40,512 nt of DNA from CAVXFS01 sp049582805 (GCA_049582805.1 JBAUUR010000090.1:1-40512), one strand, 5' to 3'. Shown: positions 15,223-23,055, counted from the first letter of the stretch. A program made the numbers and translations. The notes: generated from the sequence alone by a model not told the origin.

Positions 15223-16035
15223 ATGCCAACTTCCGTATTTCGCTGGTTTCTTTTTTCTGCCAGTCTATTATTTGGCGGTTGTGCTTCGTCCAGCCACAAT
15301 CCTCAGGATCCGTTTGAATCGTTCAATCGGGGGGTTTACCGGTTCAATGATACGGTGGATAAGGCAGTAGTCAAACCGGTGGCCAAAGGCTATAACGCGC
15401 TGATGCCTGCCCCGGTAAGGATGATGGCATCCAGTTTCTTTTCCAACCTGAATGATGTTGTTATCGCCGCGAACGATTTGCTGCAATTCAAGGTCGTCCG
15501 GGCAATTTCAGATTGTGGCCGGATTTTCGTGAATTCAACGGTGGGTTTGTTTGGCCTGGTTGATGTGGCTTCCAGGGTGGGGCTGAATAAGCATGATGAA
15601 GATTTCGGCCAGACATTGGGTGTGTGGGGCATAGGGCCCGGGCCATATCTGGTGCTGCCGTTTCTCGGTCCCAGCACTGTGCGTGATGGTATTGGCAATT
15701 ATGCCGACAGCTATCTGGGGCCGTCGAAAAATGTCGACAATGTCGTGAAGCGCAACGAATTGCTGGCTACAGATATGCTGAATACCCGCGCCAGACTGCT
15801 GAGCAAGGAAAGTGTCCTGGATGAGGCGATGATAGACCCCTATGCATTCATTCGCGATGCCTACCTGCAAAACCGTTTGAGTCGCGTGTATGACGGTAAT
15901 CCACCGCGCAAAAAATATGAGGATGAGGAAGACAACGATCCGTCGGATAAATCTCCCATCAAAGACAATAAAACGAGTGGACTATCGGTTGTCCCGGAAC
16001 AGGCTCGGGCTTCCATGCAAACGGCTCCGCAATAA
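15223..16035 (+). CDS. mlaA: MlaA (VacJ) outer-membrane lipoprotein, phospholipid transport
   Basis: A 270-residue lipoprotein of the Mla pathway, which removes mislocalised phospholipid from the outer leaflet of the outer membrane. The signal peptide ends in the lipobox FGGC, with cysteine at residue 20. Family stretches are DPFESFNRGVYRFNDTVDKAV, FFSNLNDVVIAANDLLQ, STVGLFGLVDVASRVGL, EDFGQTLGVWGIGPGPYLVLPFLGPS and DPYAFIRDAYLQNR. The last 45 residues are an acidic, low-complexity tail. No strong ribosome site precedes the ATG. No other mla genes lie here, so it is separated from the inner-membrane Mla transporter. Confidence 0.93.
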   Translation: MPTSVFRWFLFSASLLFGGCASSSHNPQDPFESFNRGVYRFNDTVDKAVVKPVAKGYNALMPAPVRMMASSFFSNLNDVVIAANDLLQFKVVRAISDCGRIFVNSTVGLFGLVDVASRVGLNKHDEDFGQTLGVWGIGPGPYLVLPFLGPSTVRDGIGNYADSYLGPSKNVDNVVKRNELLATDMLNTRARLLSKESVLDEAMIDPYAFIRDAYLQNRLSRVYDGNPPRKKYEDEEDNDPSDKSPIKDNKTSGLSVVPEQARASMQTAPQ

Positions 16036-16172
16036 TCCGGTGATGTCTTGCGGACCTGCATGTGCCGAGGCAAAGAGCGGTACTGATGGATGTTCGACAG
16101 GCAGGCTCGCTAAATGAAGCAGTGCCGGAACCCGGTTGATCCGGAACAACCTCGATGAATGCCGGACATCGC

Positions 16173-16205
16173 AATAAAATGCCCACCCGAATTATTCGGG
16201 TGGGC
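16173..16205 (-). terminator. Terminator downstream of htpX
   Basis: The inverted repeat gcccacccgaat / attcgggtgggc at 16181-16205 is followed, reading the minus strand, by ATTTTATT. It lies 46 bp beyond the htpX stop. It may also slow transcripts arriving from mlaA on the plus strand, though no T-run exists on that side. Confidence 0.8.
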
Positions 16206-16251
16206 AAAGGGTTCGAATTCTTAACTGGCGCTTCGCTCAGCCGATAAACTA

Positions 16252-17133
16252 TCAGGCAGCGGAGCGCAATGCTTCGATCCGTTCTTCCAACGGAGGATGG
16301 GTCATGAACAAACGGGAAAATCCCTTGCCGCCGGAAATGCCAAAGGCGGCCATCTTTTCCGGCAACATGGCCTGTTCCTGGTTCATCTTCAGGCGTTCCA
16401 GTGCCGCGATCATTTTCTGGCGCCCGGCCAGGCTGGCGCCGCCCGCATCCGCGCGGAACTCGCGCTGGCGCGAAAACCACATGACGATGATGCTGGCCAA
16501 AACGCCCAATACCAGTTGCGCCACGATCTCGGCGATGAAGGCGCCTATGCCGGGGCCGTTGCGCTCATCGTTCTTCAGCAGCATGCGATCCACCAGGATG
16601 CCGAACAGCTTGGCGAAGAAAATCACGAAAGTGTTGACCACGCCCTGGATCAGCGCAAGCGTGACCATGTCGCCATTCGCGACGTGGGTGATCTCGTGGC
16701 CCAGCACGGCTTCCGCTTCGTCCCTGCTCATGTTGTGCAGCAGGCCGGTGCTTACCGCTACCAGTGCGGCGTTGCGGTTCCAGCCGGTGGCGAAGGCGTT
16801 CAGGTCCGGCGCATCATAGACCGCCACTTCCGGCATGCCGACGCCGGCTGCGGTCGCCAGACGATGCACGGTTTCCACCAGCCAGCGCTCGGTCGGGTCT
16901 ATCGGATTTTCAATGACCTGCGCGCCCACCATGCGCTTGGCCGACCATTTCGACATCAGCAACGAAATGATCGAGCCGGAGAAACCGATTACCAGAGACA
17001 TGACCAGCAGTGCGTTGAAATTGATGCCGCCACTCTGGTTGAGAATTCTGTCCACGCCCAGCAGGCGCAGCGTGATGTTTATGACGAACACCACTGCCAG
17101 GTTGGTCAGGATAAACAGGAAAATCCGCTTCAT
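16252..17133 (-). CDS. htpX: HtpX membrane zinc metalloprotease
   Basis: A 293-residue inner-membrane M48 protease that helps degrade damaged membrane proteins. It has four membrane segments: residues about 5-24, 38-58, 155-175 and 190-212. The zinc site HEITH occurs in AVLGHEITHVANGDMV, with a downstream glutamate in SRQREFRADAGGASLAG. The length and layout are those of E. coli HtpX. It is monocistronic, with a terminator at 16173-16205. The 244 bp upstream, before the end of eno, show no gene. Confidence 0.95.
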   Translation of the reverse strand: MKRIFLFILTNLAVVFVINITLRLLGVDRILNQSGGINFNALLVMSLVIGFSGSIISLLMSKWSAKRMVGAQVIENPIDPTERWLVETVHRLATAAGVGMPEVAVYDAPDLNAFATGWNRNAALVAVSTGLLHNMSRDEAEAVLGHEITHVANGDMVTLALIQGVVNTFVIFFAKLFGILVDRMLLKNDERNGPGIGAFIAEIVAQLVLGVLASIIVMWFSRQREFRADAGGASLAGRQKMIAALERLKMNQEQAMLPEKMAAFGISGGKGFSRLFMTHPPLEERIEALRSAA

Positions 17134-17377
17134 CTACTTGTCTCCATCAAACCAAAAAGAGCGGGCGCAGTTTACCACTTTCTTTTGCCCGGCCAGGTGC
17201 ATGGAGGTTGCCGCCGGGATTTCAAGACAAAACAGGCCGACAGCAAATGCGCCCGCTGCATTGGAGCATCTGCGGGAAAATAAGTTGCCGTGCCTGAGCC
17301 AACGACAACTGTTCCCAGATTTTTGATCTCATCCCGGCTCCGGCAGATGATCGGCTGCGTGGTACCAAAAGCGCTGC

Positions 17378-18661
17378 TCAGCGTACGAAAGCCTTGTGTC
17401 CGGCATATACCGCCGAAGCGCCCAGATATTCCTCGATGCGCATCAGTTGGTTGTACTTCTCCAAGCGCTCGCCACGGCACGGTGCACCGGTCTTGAGGTG
17501 GCCGGTGCCCATGGCCACGGTGAGATCGGCGATGAAGCTGTCCACGGTCTCGCCGCTGCGGTGCGACACCATTGCGCCCCAGTTGGCGCCGTAGGCCAAT
17601 TGCACCGCCGCAATGGTTTCGGTCAGCGTTCCGATCTGGTTGAGCTTGATCAGCACTGCGTTGGCGACGTCCTCGCTGATTCCGCGTTGAATGCGCTCCA
17701 CGTTGGTGACGAAAATGTCATCACCCACCAGTTCGATCTTGCCGCCCAGTTCGCGGTTCAATAGCTTCCAGCCTTCCCAGTCGTCTTCAGCAAGACCGTC
17801 CTCCAGCACGGCGATGGGATACTTTGCTACCCAGTCGGCATACATCGCCACCATCTCAGCGGCATCCACTTTGCGTTTCTCGGTGCGCAGCTGATACAGG
17901 CCGTCCTCGTAAAATCCGCTGGAAGCGGGGTCGAGGGCGATCACCACGTCCTCGCCGGGGCGATAGCCAGCGCCTTCAATCGCCTTGAGGATCAGCTCCA
18001 CTGCATCGGCATTGCGTTTCAGCGCCGGCGCAAAGCCGCCCTCGTCGCCCACGCCGGTGGAATAACCGCCATCCTTGAGCACCTTTTTCAGGGTATGGTA
18101 AATCTCGCTGCCCCAGCGCAATGCCTCGGCGAAATTGGGCGCGCCCACCGGCGCGATCATGAATTCCTGCAAGTCGGTGCCCTGCCAGTTGGCGTGTACG
18201 CCGCCGTTGAGAATGTTGAACATCGGCACCGGCAGCCGACATGCCGCCGCACCACCGAGGTAGCGGAACAGCGGCAGGTCGCAGGCATCTGCTGCCGCCC
18301 GTGCCGTCGCCATGCTCACACCGAGTATAGCGTTGGCGCCCAGTTTTTCCTTGTGGGATGTGCCGTCCAATTCAATCATGGCGCGATCCACCGCGCCCTG
18401 ATCGAGCGCATCCATGCCGGTGAGTGCGTCAGTGATTTCATTGTTGACATGGCCGACCGCTTTCTTCACGCCCTTGCCGCCGTAGCGTTTCTTGTCGCCG
18501 TCGCGCAATTCCAAAGCCTCATGCACACCGGTAGATGCGCCGGACGGCACCGCTGCGCGACCGGAGGCGCCGCCTTCGAGAGTGACTTCAACTTCCACGG
18601 TGGGATTGCCGCGCGAATCAAGAATTTCGCGGGCGTGAATCTGTTCGATGCAGGTATTCAT
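17378..18661 (-). CDS. eno: Enolase
   Basis: A 427-residue phosphopyruvate hydratase of glycolysis and gluconeogenesis. The N-terminal signature is IHAREILDSRGNPTVEVEV. Metal and catalytic stretches are VGDEGGFAP, VIALDPASSGFY, LEDGLAEDDWEGW, LVGDDIFVTN, LIKLNQIGTLTET and MVSHRSGETVDSFIADL, followed by KTGAPCRGERLEKYNQL. The ATG at 18661 is preceded by AAGGAGGT; a longer frame to 18712 starts before that site and is rejected. It stands apart from the fluoride-linked operon that ends 146 bp upstream of it on the same strand. Confidence 0.97.
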   Translation of the reverse strand: MNTCIEQIHAREILDSRGNPTVEVEVTLEGGASGRAAVPSGASTGVHEALELRDGDKKRYGGKGVKKAVGHVNNEITDALTGMDALDQGAVDRAMIELDGTSHKEKLGANAILGVSMATARAAADACDLPLFRYLGGAAACRLPVPMFNILNGGVHANWQGTDLQEFMIAPVGAPNFAEALRWGSEIYHTLKKVLKDGGYSTGVGDEGGFAPALKRNADAVELILKAIEGAGYRPGEDVVIALDPASSGFYEDGLYQLRTEKRKVDAAEMVAMYADWVAKYPIAVLEDGLAEDDWEGWKLLNRELGGKIELVGDDIFVTNVERIQRGISEDVANAVLIKLNQIGTLTETIAAVQLAYGANWGAMVSHRSGETVDSFIADLTVAMGTGHLKTGAPCRGERLEKYNQLMRIEEYLGASAVYAGHKAFVR

Positions 18662-18807
18662 GGAACCTCCTTGATAATCATTTTTTTTCATTATCCGCCA
18701 GAGTAACAGCAACGGATTACAGCATCATGTCTGCGCGCGCATCGCCCAGAATTTAAGTATCAGTGCCTCCAACAAGGCGCAGGGTCTTTGCGCCGTGGAT
18801 GGCGATT

Positions 18808-19230
18808 TCAGGCATCGGCTTCTCTTTGGGAGGCGGATTCATCCAGCATCCGCGCTGCCGCTTCCCGCACCGCATGGGCGGGGTGGTGCGCTTTCAGGGT
18901 GGACAGAGCGGTTTGGCGTGCCACCACATCCTTCATTTGTACAAGACTATTGATGATTTCCAATCCTTCCACCACGTCCGATGGATGGCGCAGGGCACAG
19001 GCTACCAGGGCATCCGCCGTCTCCGGCTCGTCCCGCCAGCCTAAGGCAATGACGGCGCGCATACGCACATCTGCCAAGGGATGAAATAAGGCGTGGAGCA
19101 ATTTCTCCCGGTAATCCCGCGCCGAAAATGCCGCAATATCGGCCCCACATTGGGGACAAGTCGGCGCTTCCACCGGAATCAGATGAAAACATGCCAGGCA
19201 GATTTGCTGCGCCCCTTTCACGCTTGACAC
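18808..19230 (-). CDS. Zinc-ribbon protein with HEAT-like helical repeats
   Basis: A 140-residue protein of unknown role. Residues 10-32 form a zinc ribbon (CLACFHLIPVEAPTCPQCG, two C-x2-C knuckles). The rest is helical and HEAT-like: LLHALFHPLADVRMRAVIAL, ETADALVACALRHPSDVVEG and ALSTLKAHHPAHAVREAAAR. It probably binds a protein partner. The GTG at 19230 follows the stop of the stress-protein gene with no gap, so I read it as the last gene of the fluoride-riboswitch operon. A short hairpin (ggcgca and tgcgcc, 18776-18794) with few T residues follows it and may end the transcript. Confidence 0.75.
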   Translation of the reverse strand: MSSVKGAQQICLACFHLIPVEAPTCPQCGADIAAFSARDYREKLLHALFHPLADVRMRAVIALGWRDEPETADALVACALRHPSDVVEGLEIINSLVQMKDVVARQTALSTLKAHHPAHAVREAAARMLDESASQREADA

Positions 19231-19644
19231 TCAACCGCGTACTACCGTCACCGTGCAGCGAGTATAGGCGATCACCTGGCGCGCCACCGAACCAAGCAGC
19301 CAGCGCTCGAACAGACCGTGGCCGCGATGACCCACCACGATGTGGTCTATGCCGTGGTCTTCGGCGTAGAGCACGATGCCCTCGGCGGGATGCCCAACCA
19401 TGACCTCGAAGTGGGCCGTTAAACCTGCGGCGCGTGTTTTCAGCGGTTGCAGCAGGTGGGTGTAATGGCGCCGCGAGCTTTCGATGACTGCCTCGGTCTC
19501 CACCTCCGCGCCGAATTCCGGCGGGCGCGCCACCGCCAGCACATGCAGTTCCGCGCCGTATTTTCCTGCCAAGTCCAGGGCAAGATCGAAGGCGGCTTTG
19601 GCTGAATCCGAGCCATCGTAGGCAATGAGTAATTTGTGAATCAT
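19231..19644 (-). CDS. Universal stress protein (UspA family, ATP-binding type)
   Basis: A 137-residue single-domain Usp. It has the N-terminal strand HKLLIAYDGSDSAKAAFDLAL and the ATP-binding motif G-x2-G-x9-G-S in GHRGHGLFERWLLGSVARQV, then the final strand CTVTVVRG. It should bind ATP and dimerise; the stress it answers is not shown by sequence, but its place behind a fluoride riboswitch points to fluoride or the acid and ion stress that goes with it. The ATG at 19644 follows GAGGAGACC. The gaps are 10 bp to the upstream gene and 0 bp to the downstream one. Confidence 0.92.
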   Translation of the reverse strand: MIHKLLIAYDGSDSAKAAFDLALDLAGKYGAELHVLAVARPPEFGAEVETEAVIESSRRHYTHLLQPLKTRAAGLTAHFEVMVGHPAEGIVLYAEDHGIDHIVVGHRGHGLFERWLLGSVARQVIAYTRCTVTVVRG

Positions 19645-19654
19645 CGTGGTCTCC

Positions 19655-20536
19655 TCAGTGATTGTGATTATGACTTGGGGCATCCTCGAACAATGATGCC
19701 AAACCCTGTAGGGCTAGGTGGGTCAGCTCGATGCCAGGCAGGGCACCGGGGGCACGGGCGAACCCGCCACTGCTGGTCTGACAGGACAAAATGAACGCCG
19801 CAGCATCCTCTGGATACGTTACTGGCAGACCGAGCAGATGGCAACATTCGATTCCGGCGCAGACTGTTTCCAGATTGGGTGAAAGGGAATTCTCGGTGAG
19901 ACGGAATGCGTATCCAGGTCCCGCCAGACGAGCCACGAACGCTGTTGTATGCGTGCTTGCCTCTTGCCCGCACAGAGCCGCAACACCCAGAGCCAAGCGC
20001 GTATCCAAGAGGTTTGGATGAGTGCCAAAACCGCCATTCGACTGTTCCAACCCAAGTATCGCCCTTGCGATGTCTTCCGTAGCAAATTCCATATTGAAGT
20101 AAATTTTAAGACGGAGGGTAAGTAACAGTCGCTCCAGTTGTCCCGAGAGACCGGAATACCGAGCCAAGCCATGAAGATTCAGCGGCAACGCATGGACACT
20201 TTCCGCCACGGCAGCATGGTCTGGGTCAACACTGCTCAAGGCATCAAGGGTGAAAGTTCGGTAGTACAGGGCGTAGGGCTGTTTGCCAGGAGGTTGCATA
20301 CACACGAAGTGCACAATGGTTTCCACGTGCGGCGGTTGCTCACCCAACAGCGCCAGCGCAGCCACTGCGTGCCAGGTATCAGATAGGTTAGGCTCATCCA
20401 GATACGTCGAACGGTAGAAACAAAAACCGCCCGATGGAGATTGGCGCCCGAGAAGGTAGTGTCGCGCTTGCCTGCGTGACGTATCGGCACGCGCGGCGAA
20501 CGGATCGAGTGACAATTCAGTCGCGACCTGGCTCAT
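19655..20536 (-). CDS. Prenyltransferase/squalene-oxidase-like alpha/alpha-toroid protein
   Basis: A 293-residue protein with the repeat pattern of protein prenyltransferase beta subunits and terpene cyclases. Three QxxxGGF-type turns occur (QSPSGGFCFYRS, EQSNGGFGTHPN, QTSSGGFARAPG), separated by helical hairpins such as LSDTWHAVAALALLG and LDTRLALGVAALCG. By eye the VCAGIECC stretch and the IELTHLALQGLASL histidine fall where the zinc-binding Cys and His of prenyltransferases lie, but the expected Asp two residues before the Cys is Thr. The C-terminus is HNHNH. Substrate and activity are unknown; a toroid used for binding is equally possible. The start at 20536 has GGGGAAG upstream and overlaps the antiporter gene by 20 bp. 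Confidence 0.75.
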   Translation of the reverse strand: MSQVATELSLDPFAARADTSRRQARHYLLGRQSPSGGFCFYRSTYLDEPNLSDTWHAVAALALLGEQPPHVETIVHFVCMQPPGKQPYALYYRTFTLDALSSVDPDHAAVAESVHALPLNLHGLARYSGLSGQLERLLLTLRLKIYFNMEFATEDIARAILGLEQSNGGFGTHPNLLDTRLALGVAALCGQEASTHTTAFVARLAGPGYAFRLTENSLSPNLETVCAGIECCHLLGLPVTYPEDAAAFILSCQTSSGGFARAPGALPGIELTHLALQGLASLFEDAPSHNHNH

Positions 20537-21704
20537 TTTGCTTCCCCTCATCGGCTGTTTTCAGCAAGTGCCGGGGCAGGAAGAAAGCATTGGCGATAAG
20601 GGTGGGGACCACCGCACTGCCGATCACTGTCGCCACCAGGGCCGAATACTGCGCCTGATCGATCAGATGGTGCGACAGCCCAAACAGCGCCGAGATGGTG
20701 CCGAAGGTGAGGCCGGTGGACATCAAGAGCGTGGTGTACATGCCTTCCTGCTTGGGCGAGCGGTAAGCCCGCGTCACCGGATAAACACCCGCCACTTTCG
20801 TCGCCATCTTCATCACCAGCATCGCTAAAAATGCTAACGGAGCGGCAACCAGTGCAGGCAGCGAAACCAGCGCACCGGCGCGAATGAAGTAGAACGGCGT
20901 GAGCAGTCCGAAGGTGAGGGTGCGCAGCCGCCGCACCAAGGCGTGATCCTTGCCCACCGTACCCGCCAGCACCATGCCGATGAGGTAAGCCGGCAGCACT
21001 GCCTCGCTGTCGGCCCAGGTGGCCAATGCGCCCATGCCTAACAGGCAGGCCAAGAGAAACTTGGCTTCGAGTTCCGAGGGGCGTCCGCCGTAGCGTTTGA
21101 AAAAGCGCGGCACGATCCACGGCAGGATGAAGAAGACGATCACGCCGACACCGAGAAAGATCAGAGTTCTGCCGGTAAAGGGCGCGAAGATCAGCCCCAG
21201 CGCCACCACGGTGGCGAGGTCGGTGATGAAACAGGCCGCCAGCACCGTCTTGCCGTAGTCGGTGGCGTTGAGGCCGAACTCCAGCATCACCGCATACACC
21301 ACTGCCACCGAAGTGGTGGACATGGCGACGCCAGCCAGCCAAGTGGCATCCACGCTCCAGCCCAAACCCCAGCGGGCGAGTGCCGCGCAGCCCAGGAACG
21401 GTGCTGTGAAACTCACCAGGCCGATGGCTGTGGCCTGCTTCCATTGCTTGCGAAATACGACCGGATCGAGTTCCGCACCGGCAAGAAAGGTCAGCAGAAT
21501 GGCACCGGCACCGGAGAGGAACTTGATCCAGCTCGCATCTCCCGCCAGCAGTGCGCTGCCCAGCAATGCACCGATGATGAGCTGAGCGATGGTGCCGACG
21601 ACGATTTCCGACAGGGCCGTCGCAACGCGCAGATGAATGGACAGCAACGAGGCAACGAGTGCCAGCCCGAGCCATAGTGCCGCCTGTGCCCAGATTCCGG
21701 TCAT
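20517..21704 (-). CDS. Cation:proton antiporter (CPA2/Kef-Nap type)
   Basis: A 395-residue inner-membrane antiporter with about 12 membrane segments covering nearly its whole length. Family features are LTFLAGAELDPVVFRKQWKQ, GVAMSTTSVAVVYAVMLEFG and YGKTVLAACFITDLATVVAL, the last carrying the TD pair of the ion site, plus FGLLTPFYFIRAGALVSLPA. There is no C-terminal nucleotide-binding RCK domain, so it is like the short GerN/NapA members. It would exchange Na+ or K+ for H+. In a fluoride operon it could offset the acid load brought in with HF, or export a cation with fluoride; this is inference. It overlaps DUF190 by 4 bp (ATGA). Confidence 0.9.
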   Translation of the reverse strand: MTGIWAQAALWLGLALVASLLSIHLRVATALSEIVVGTIAQLIIGALLGSALLAGDASWIKFLSGAGAILLTFLAGAELDPVVFRKQWKQATAIGLVSFTAPFLGCAALARWGLGWSVDATWLAGVAMSTTSVAVVYAVMLEFGLNATDYGKTVLAACFITDLATVVALGLIFAPFTGRTLIFLGVGVIVFFILPWIVPRFFKRYGGRPSELEAKFLLACLLGMGALATWADSEAVLPAYLIGMVLAGTVGKDHALVRRLRTLTFGLLTPFYFIRAGALVSLPALVAAPLAFLAMLVMKMATKVAGVYPVTRAYRSPKQEGMYTTLLMSTGLTFGTISALFGLSHHLIDQAQYSALVATVIGSAVVPTLIANAFFLPRHLLKTADEGKQNEPGRD

Positions 21705-22066
21705 GGCATCCCCTTCTTGTTAGCTGATAAGTCAGGGGTGTCCTCTTGGTCCGGATTGATTACCCCAAAGCGGGCCGGGATGAAAGCATAGAAAATCCGG
21801 ATTTGTTCCTGATGAATCAGGTCCAGCAGTTTCTGCGCCTCATCTTCGGTGGCGATAAATTCGATTTCCACCGTAAGCGTGCCGGCCAATTCAAAAAAAT
21901 GATCCTCATGCAGGTGATGGTGACGACCGAACCCAGCCATCGCCCGAAAGGCAGACCCTCCCCGGATGCCGAGATGGTTTGCCTGCTCCAGCAACCACTC
22001 CCAAACCAGCACGCCGTGGCGACGTTGGCCTTCATGAACGTAAATCCTGAGAAATGTCCCTTCCAT
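21701..22066 (-). CDS. DUF190 family protein
   Basis: A 121-residue DUF190 protein, a small ferredoxin-like, PII-resembling fold. Family stretches are EGTFLRIYVHEGQRRHGVLVWEWLLEQA, GIRGGSAFRAMAGFG, ELAGTLTVEIEFIATEDEAQKL and RIFYAFIPARFGVI. DUF190 genes are often found beside crcB, so a regulatory or accessory role in fluoride export is likely but not defined. A short His-rich stretch (HHHLHEDHFF) lies mid-protein. The ATG at 22066 follows AAGGAGACT; the longer frame upstream is a shadow of the HIT gene. Confidence 0.88.
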   Translation of the reverse strand: MEGTFLRIYVHEGQRRHGVLVWEWLLEQANHLGIRGGSAFRAMAGFGRHHHLHEDHFFELAGTLTVEIEFIATEDEAQKLLDLIHQEQIRIFYAFIPARFGVINPDQEDTPDLSANKKGMP

Positions 22067-22079
22067 CGCAGTCTCCTTT

Positions 22080-22460
22080 TCAGTAGTTTTGTTGTACCGG
22101 AATGACGCCGCGCACGCCGCCGCGCGGGTTCTCCACATCACCGTGATAGCGCGGAATGAGATGCAGGTGAACATGAAATATCGTCTGGCCCGCAGCCTCG
22201 CCCACGTTGACACCGACGTTGTAACCGGCGGGAGCATGTTTGCCGTCGAGGTAATGTTTCGCCTCATCGAGCAGTGACAGCAGCGCGACTTTTTCCGCCC
22301 CGGTGGTGAGGAAAAAGTCGGCGACATGGCGTTTGGGGATGATCAGCAGGTGGCCGGGATTGACCGGATGTTTGTCCGGTTTGACATAGGCCAGAGCGTT
22401 CTCGAACAGGATAATGTCGGGGTGACAGAACGGACAGTTTTGTGTGCCTGCGTTCATCAT
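22080..22460 (-). CDS. HIT family nucleotide hydrolase
   Basis: A 126-residue histidine-triad protein. It has an N-terminal zinc-type start (CPFCHPDIILFEN), LLIIPKRHVADFF and the triad HVHLHLIPRYHGD. HIT proteins hydrolyse nucleoside phosphoramidates, dinucleoside polyphosphates and also adenosine 5'-phosphosulfate or phosphorofluoridate-type substrates. That last activity is known for some family members and would make sense in a fluoride operon, though this is inference. The start codon overlaps the crcB stop (ATGA) and has AAAGGGG upstream. Confidence 0.9.
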   Translation of the reverse strand: MMNAGTQNCPFCHPDIILFENALAYVKPDKHPVNPGHLLIIPKRHVADFFLTTGAEKVALLSLLDEAKHYLDGKHAPAGYNVGVNVGEAAGQTIFHVHLHLIPRYHGDVENPRGGVRGVIPVQQNY

Positions 22461-22852
22461 GCAGCCCCTTTCACTTTGAGTAGGCTGATCGTCATTATGC
22501 CCAGCGCCGTCATGACCAGCGACCCGCCGAGATGAACTGCCGTGTGCGCCAATGCCCATGCATATTCGCCTCTGGAAATAAGCGTCACCGCTTCGGCTGA
22601 AAAAGTGGAAAAGGTAGTGAGGCCGCCCATGAAACCGGTGATGATGAACAGGCGTGCCTCCGGAGGCAACCCCGCATGTTGCGAAAAGAAAGCGACCGCC
22701 ACACCGACCAGATAGCCGCCGGTCAGGTTGGCAGCCAGCGTGCCGAGTGGCAGAGTGGGGAAAACCGGATTAAGCACAATGCCCAGCGACCTGCGCAACC
22801 ATGCGCCGAAAGCCGCGCCACCGCCTGCTGCAAGAAAACCATAGAAGCCCAT
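22457..22852 (-). CDS. crcB: CrcB/Fluc fluoride ion channel
   Basis: A 131-residue fluoride-specific channel of the inner membrane, working as a dual-topology dimer with four membrane segments per chain. Signature stretches are GGGAAFGAWLRRSLG, PLGTLAANLTGGYLVG (with the channel Asn), FIITGFMGGLTTFSTFSAEA, which carries the conserved TTFSTF, and WALAHTAVHLGGSL. GGAG lies 5 bases before the ATG. It is the first gene after the fluoride riboswitch, 40 bp downstream of its terminator. A single full-length chain suggests a homodimer. Confidence 0.96.
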   Translation of the reverse strand: MGFYGFLAAGGGAAFGAWLRRSLGIVLNPVFPTLPLGTLAANLTGGYLVGVAVAFFSQHAGLPPEARLFIITGFMGGLTTFSTFSAEAVTLISRGEYAWALAHTAVHLGGSLVMTALGIMTISLLKVKGAA

Positions 22853-22892
22853 ACCATCTCCGCCCGGATTGATTGTTCCGGCAGAGGGGCGG

Positions 22893-22934
22893 AAAAAATG
22901 CCTACCGTCCCGTTGCCGGGTTAGCGGTAGGCAT
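22893..22934 (-). terminator. Riboswitch-controlled intrinsic terminator
   Basis: On the minus strand, atgcctaccg (22934-22925) pairs perfectly with cggtaggcat (22908-22899) around a short loop and is followed by six T residues (22898-22893). The 5' arm is also the 3' end of the fluoride aptamer, so aptamer folding and terminator folding exclude each other. Fluoride binding would therefore switch transcription on. Confidence 0.9.
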
Positions 22935-22989
22935 CATCAGCCCTTGTTGGGCGGTTCGGAGCGGAAACTCCGGGAGGCATGCCATCTCC
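22925..22989 (-). ncRNA. Fluoride riboswitch (crcB motif) aptamer
   Basis: The minus strand fits the crcB aptamer point by point. The first stem ggag/cctcc encloses the conserved gatggcat. A variable hairpin follows (cggag tttc and ctccg). Next comes the gccc aacaa gggc stem, and then the conserved ctgatgatgcc. The string ggcat near the 5' end can pair with atgcc at the 3' end, as in the known pseudoknot. It lies between a promoter (22997-23025) and a terminator, ahead of crcB. I recognise the motif from memory; a covariance-model search would settle it. Confidence 0.93.
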
Positions 22990-22996
22990 AGAACGA

Positions 22997-23025
22997 AAGA
23001 TAACAAGCGCCGCCGGCAATGTAAA
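22997..23025 (-). promoter_or_regulatory. Promoter of the fluoride operon
   Basis: On the minus strand a TTTACA (23025-23020) and a TATCTT (23002-22997) are 17 bp apart, with a TG one base before the -10, making it an extended -10 promoter. Transcription would start a few bases before the aptamer at about 22990, which agrees with the riboswitch position. Confidence 0.75.
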
Positions 23026-23055
23026 GCGGCTTCTCCCAACAAGTTGTCATGGCGT

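Noticed and set aside
15030..15317. 95-codon plus-strand frame before mlaA
   Set aside because: It runs into the start of mlaA in another frame and has no start signal or motif.
20548..21675. Minus-strand frame of 375 codons within the antiporter gene
   Set aside because: Another frame of the same strand; the antiporter frame has clear membrane segments and family motifs, this one does not.
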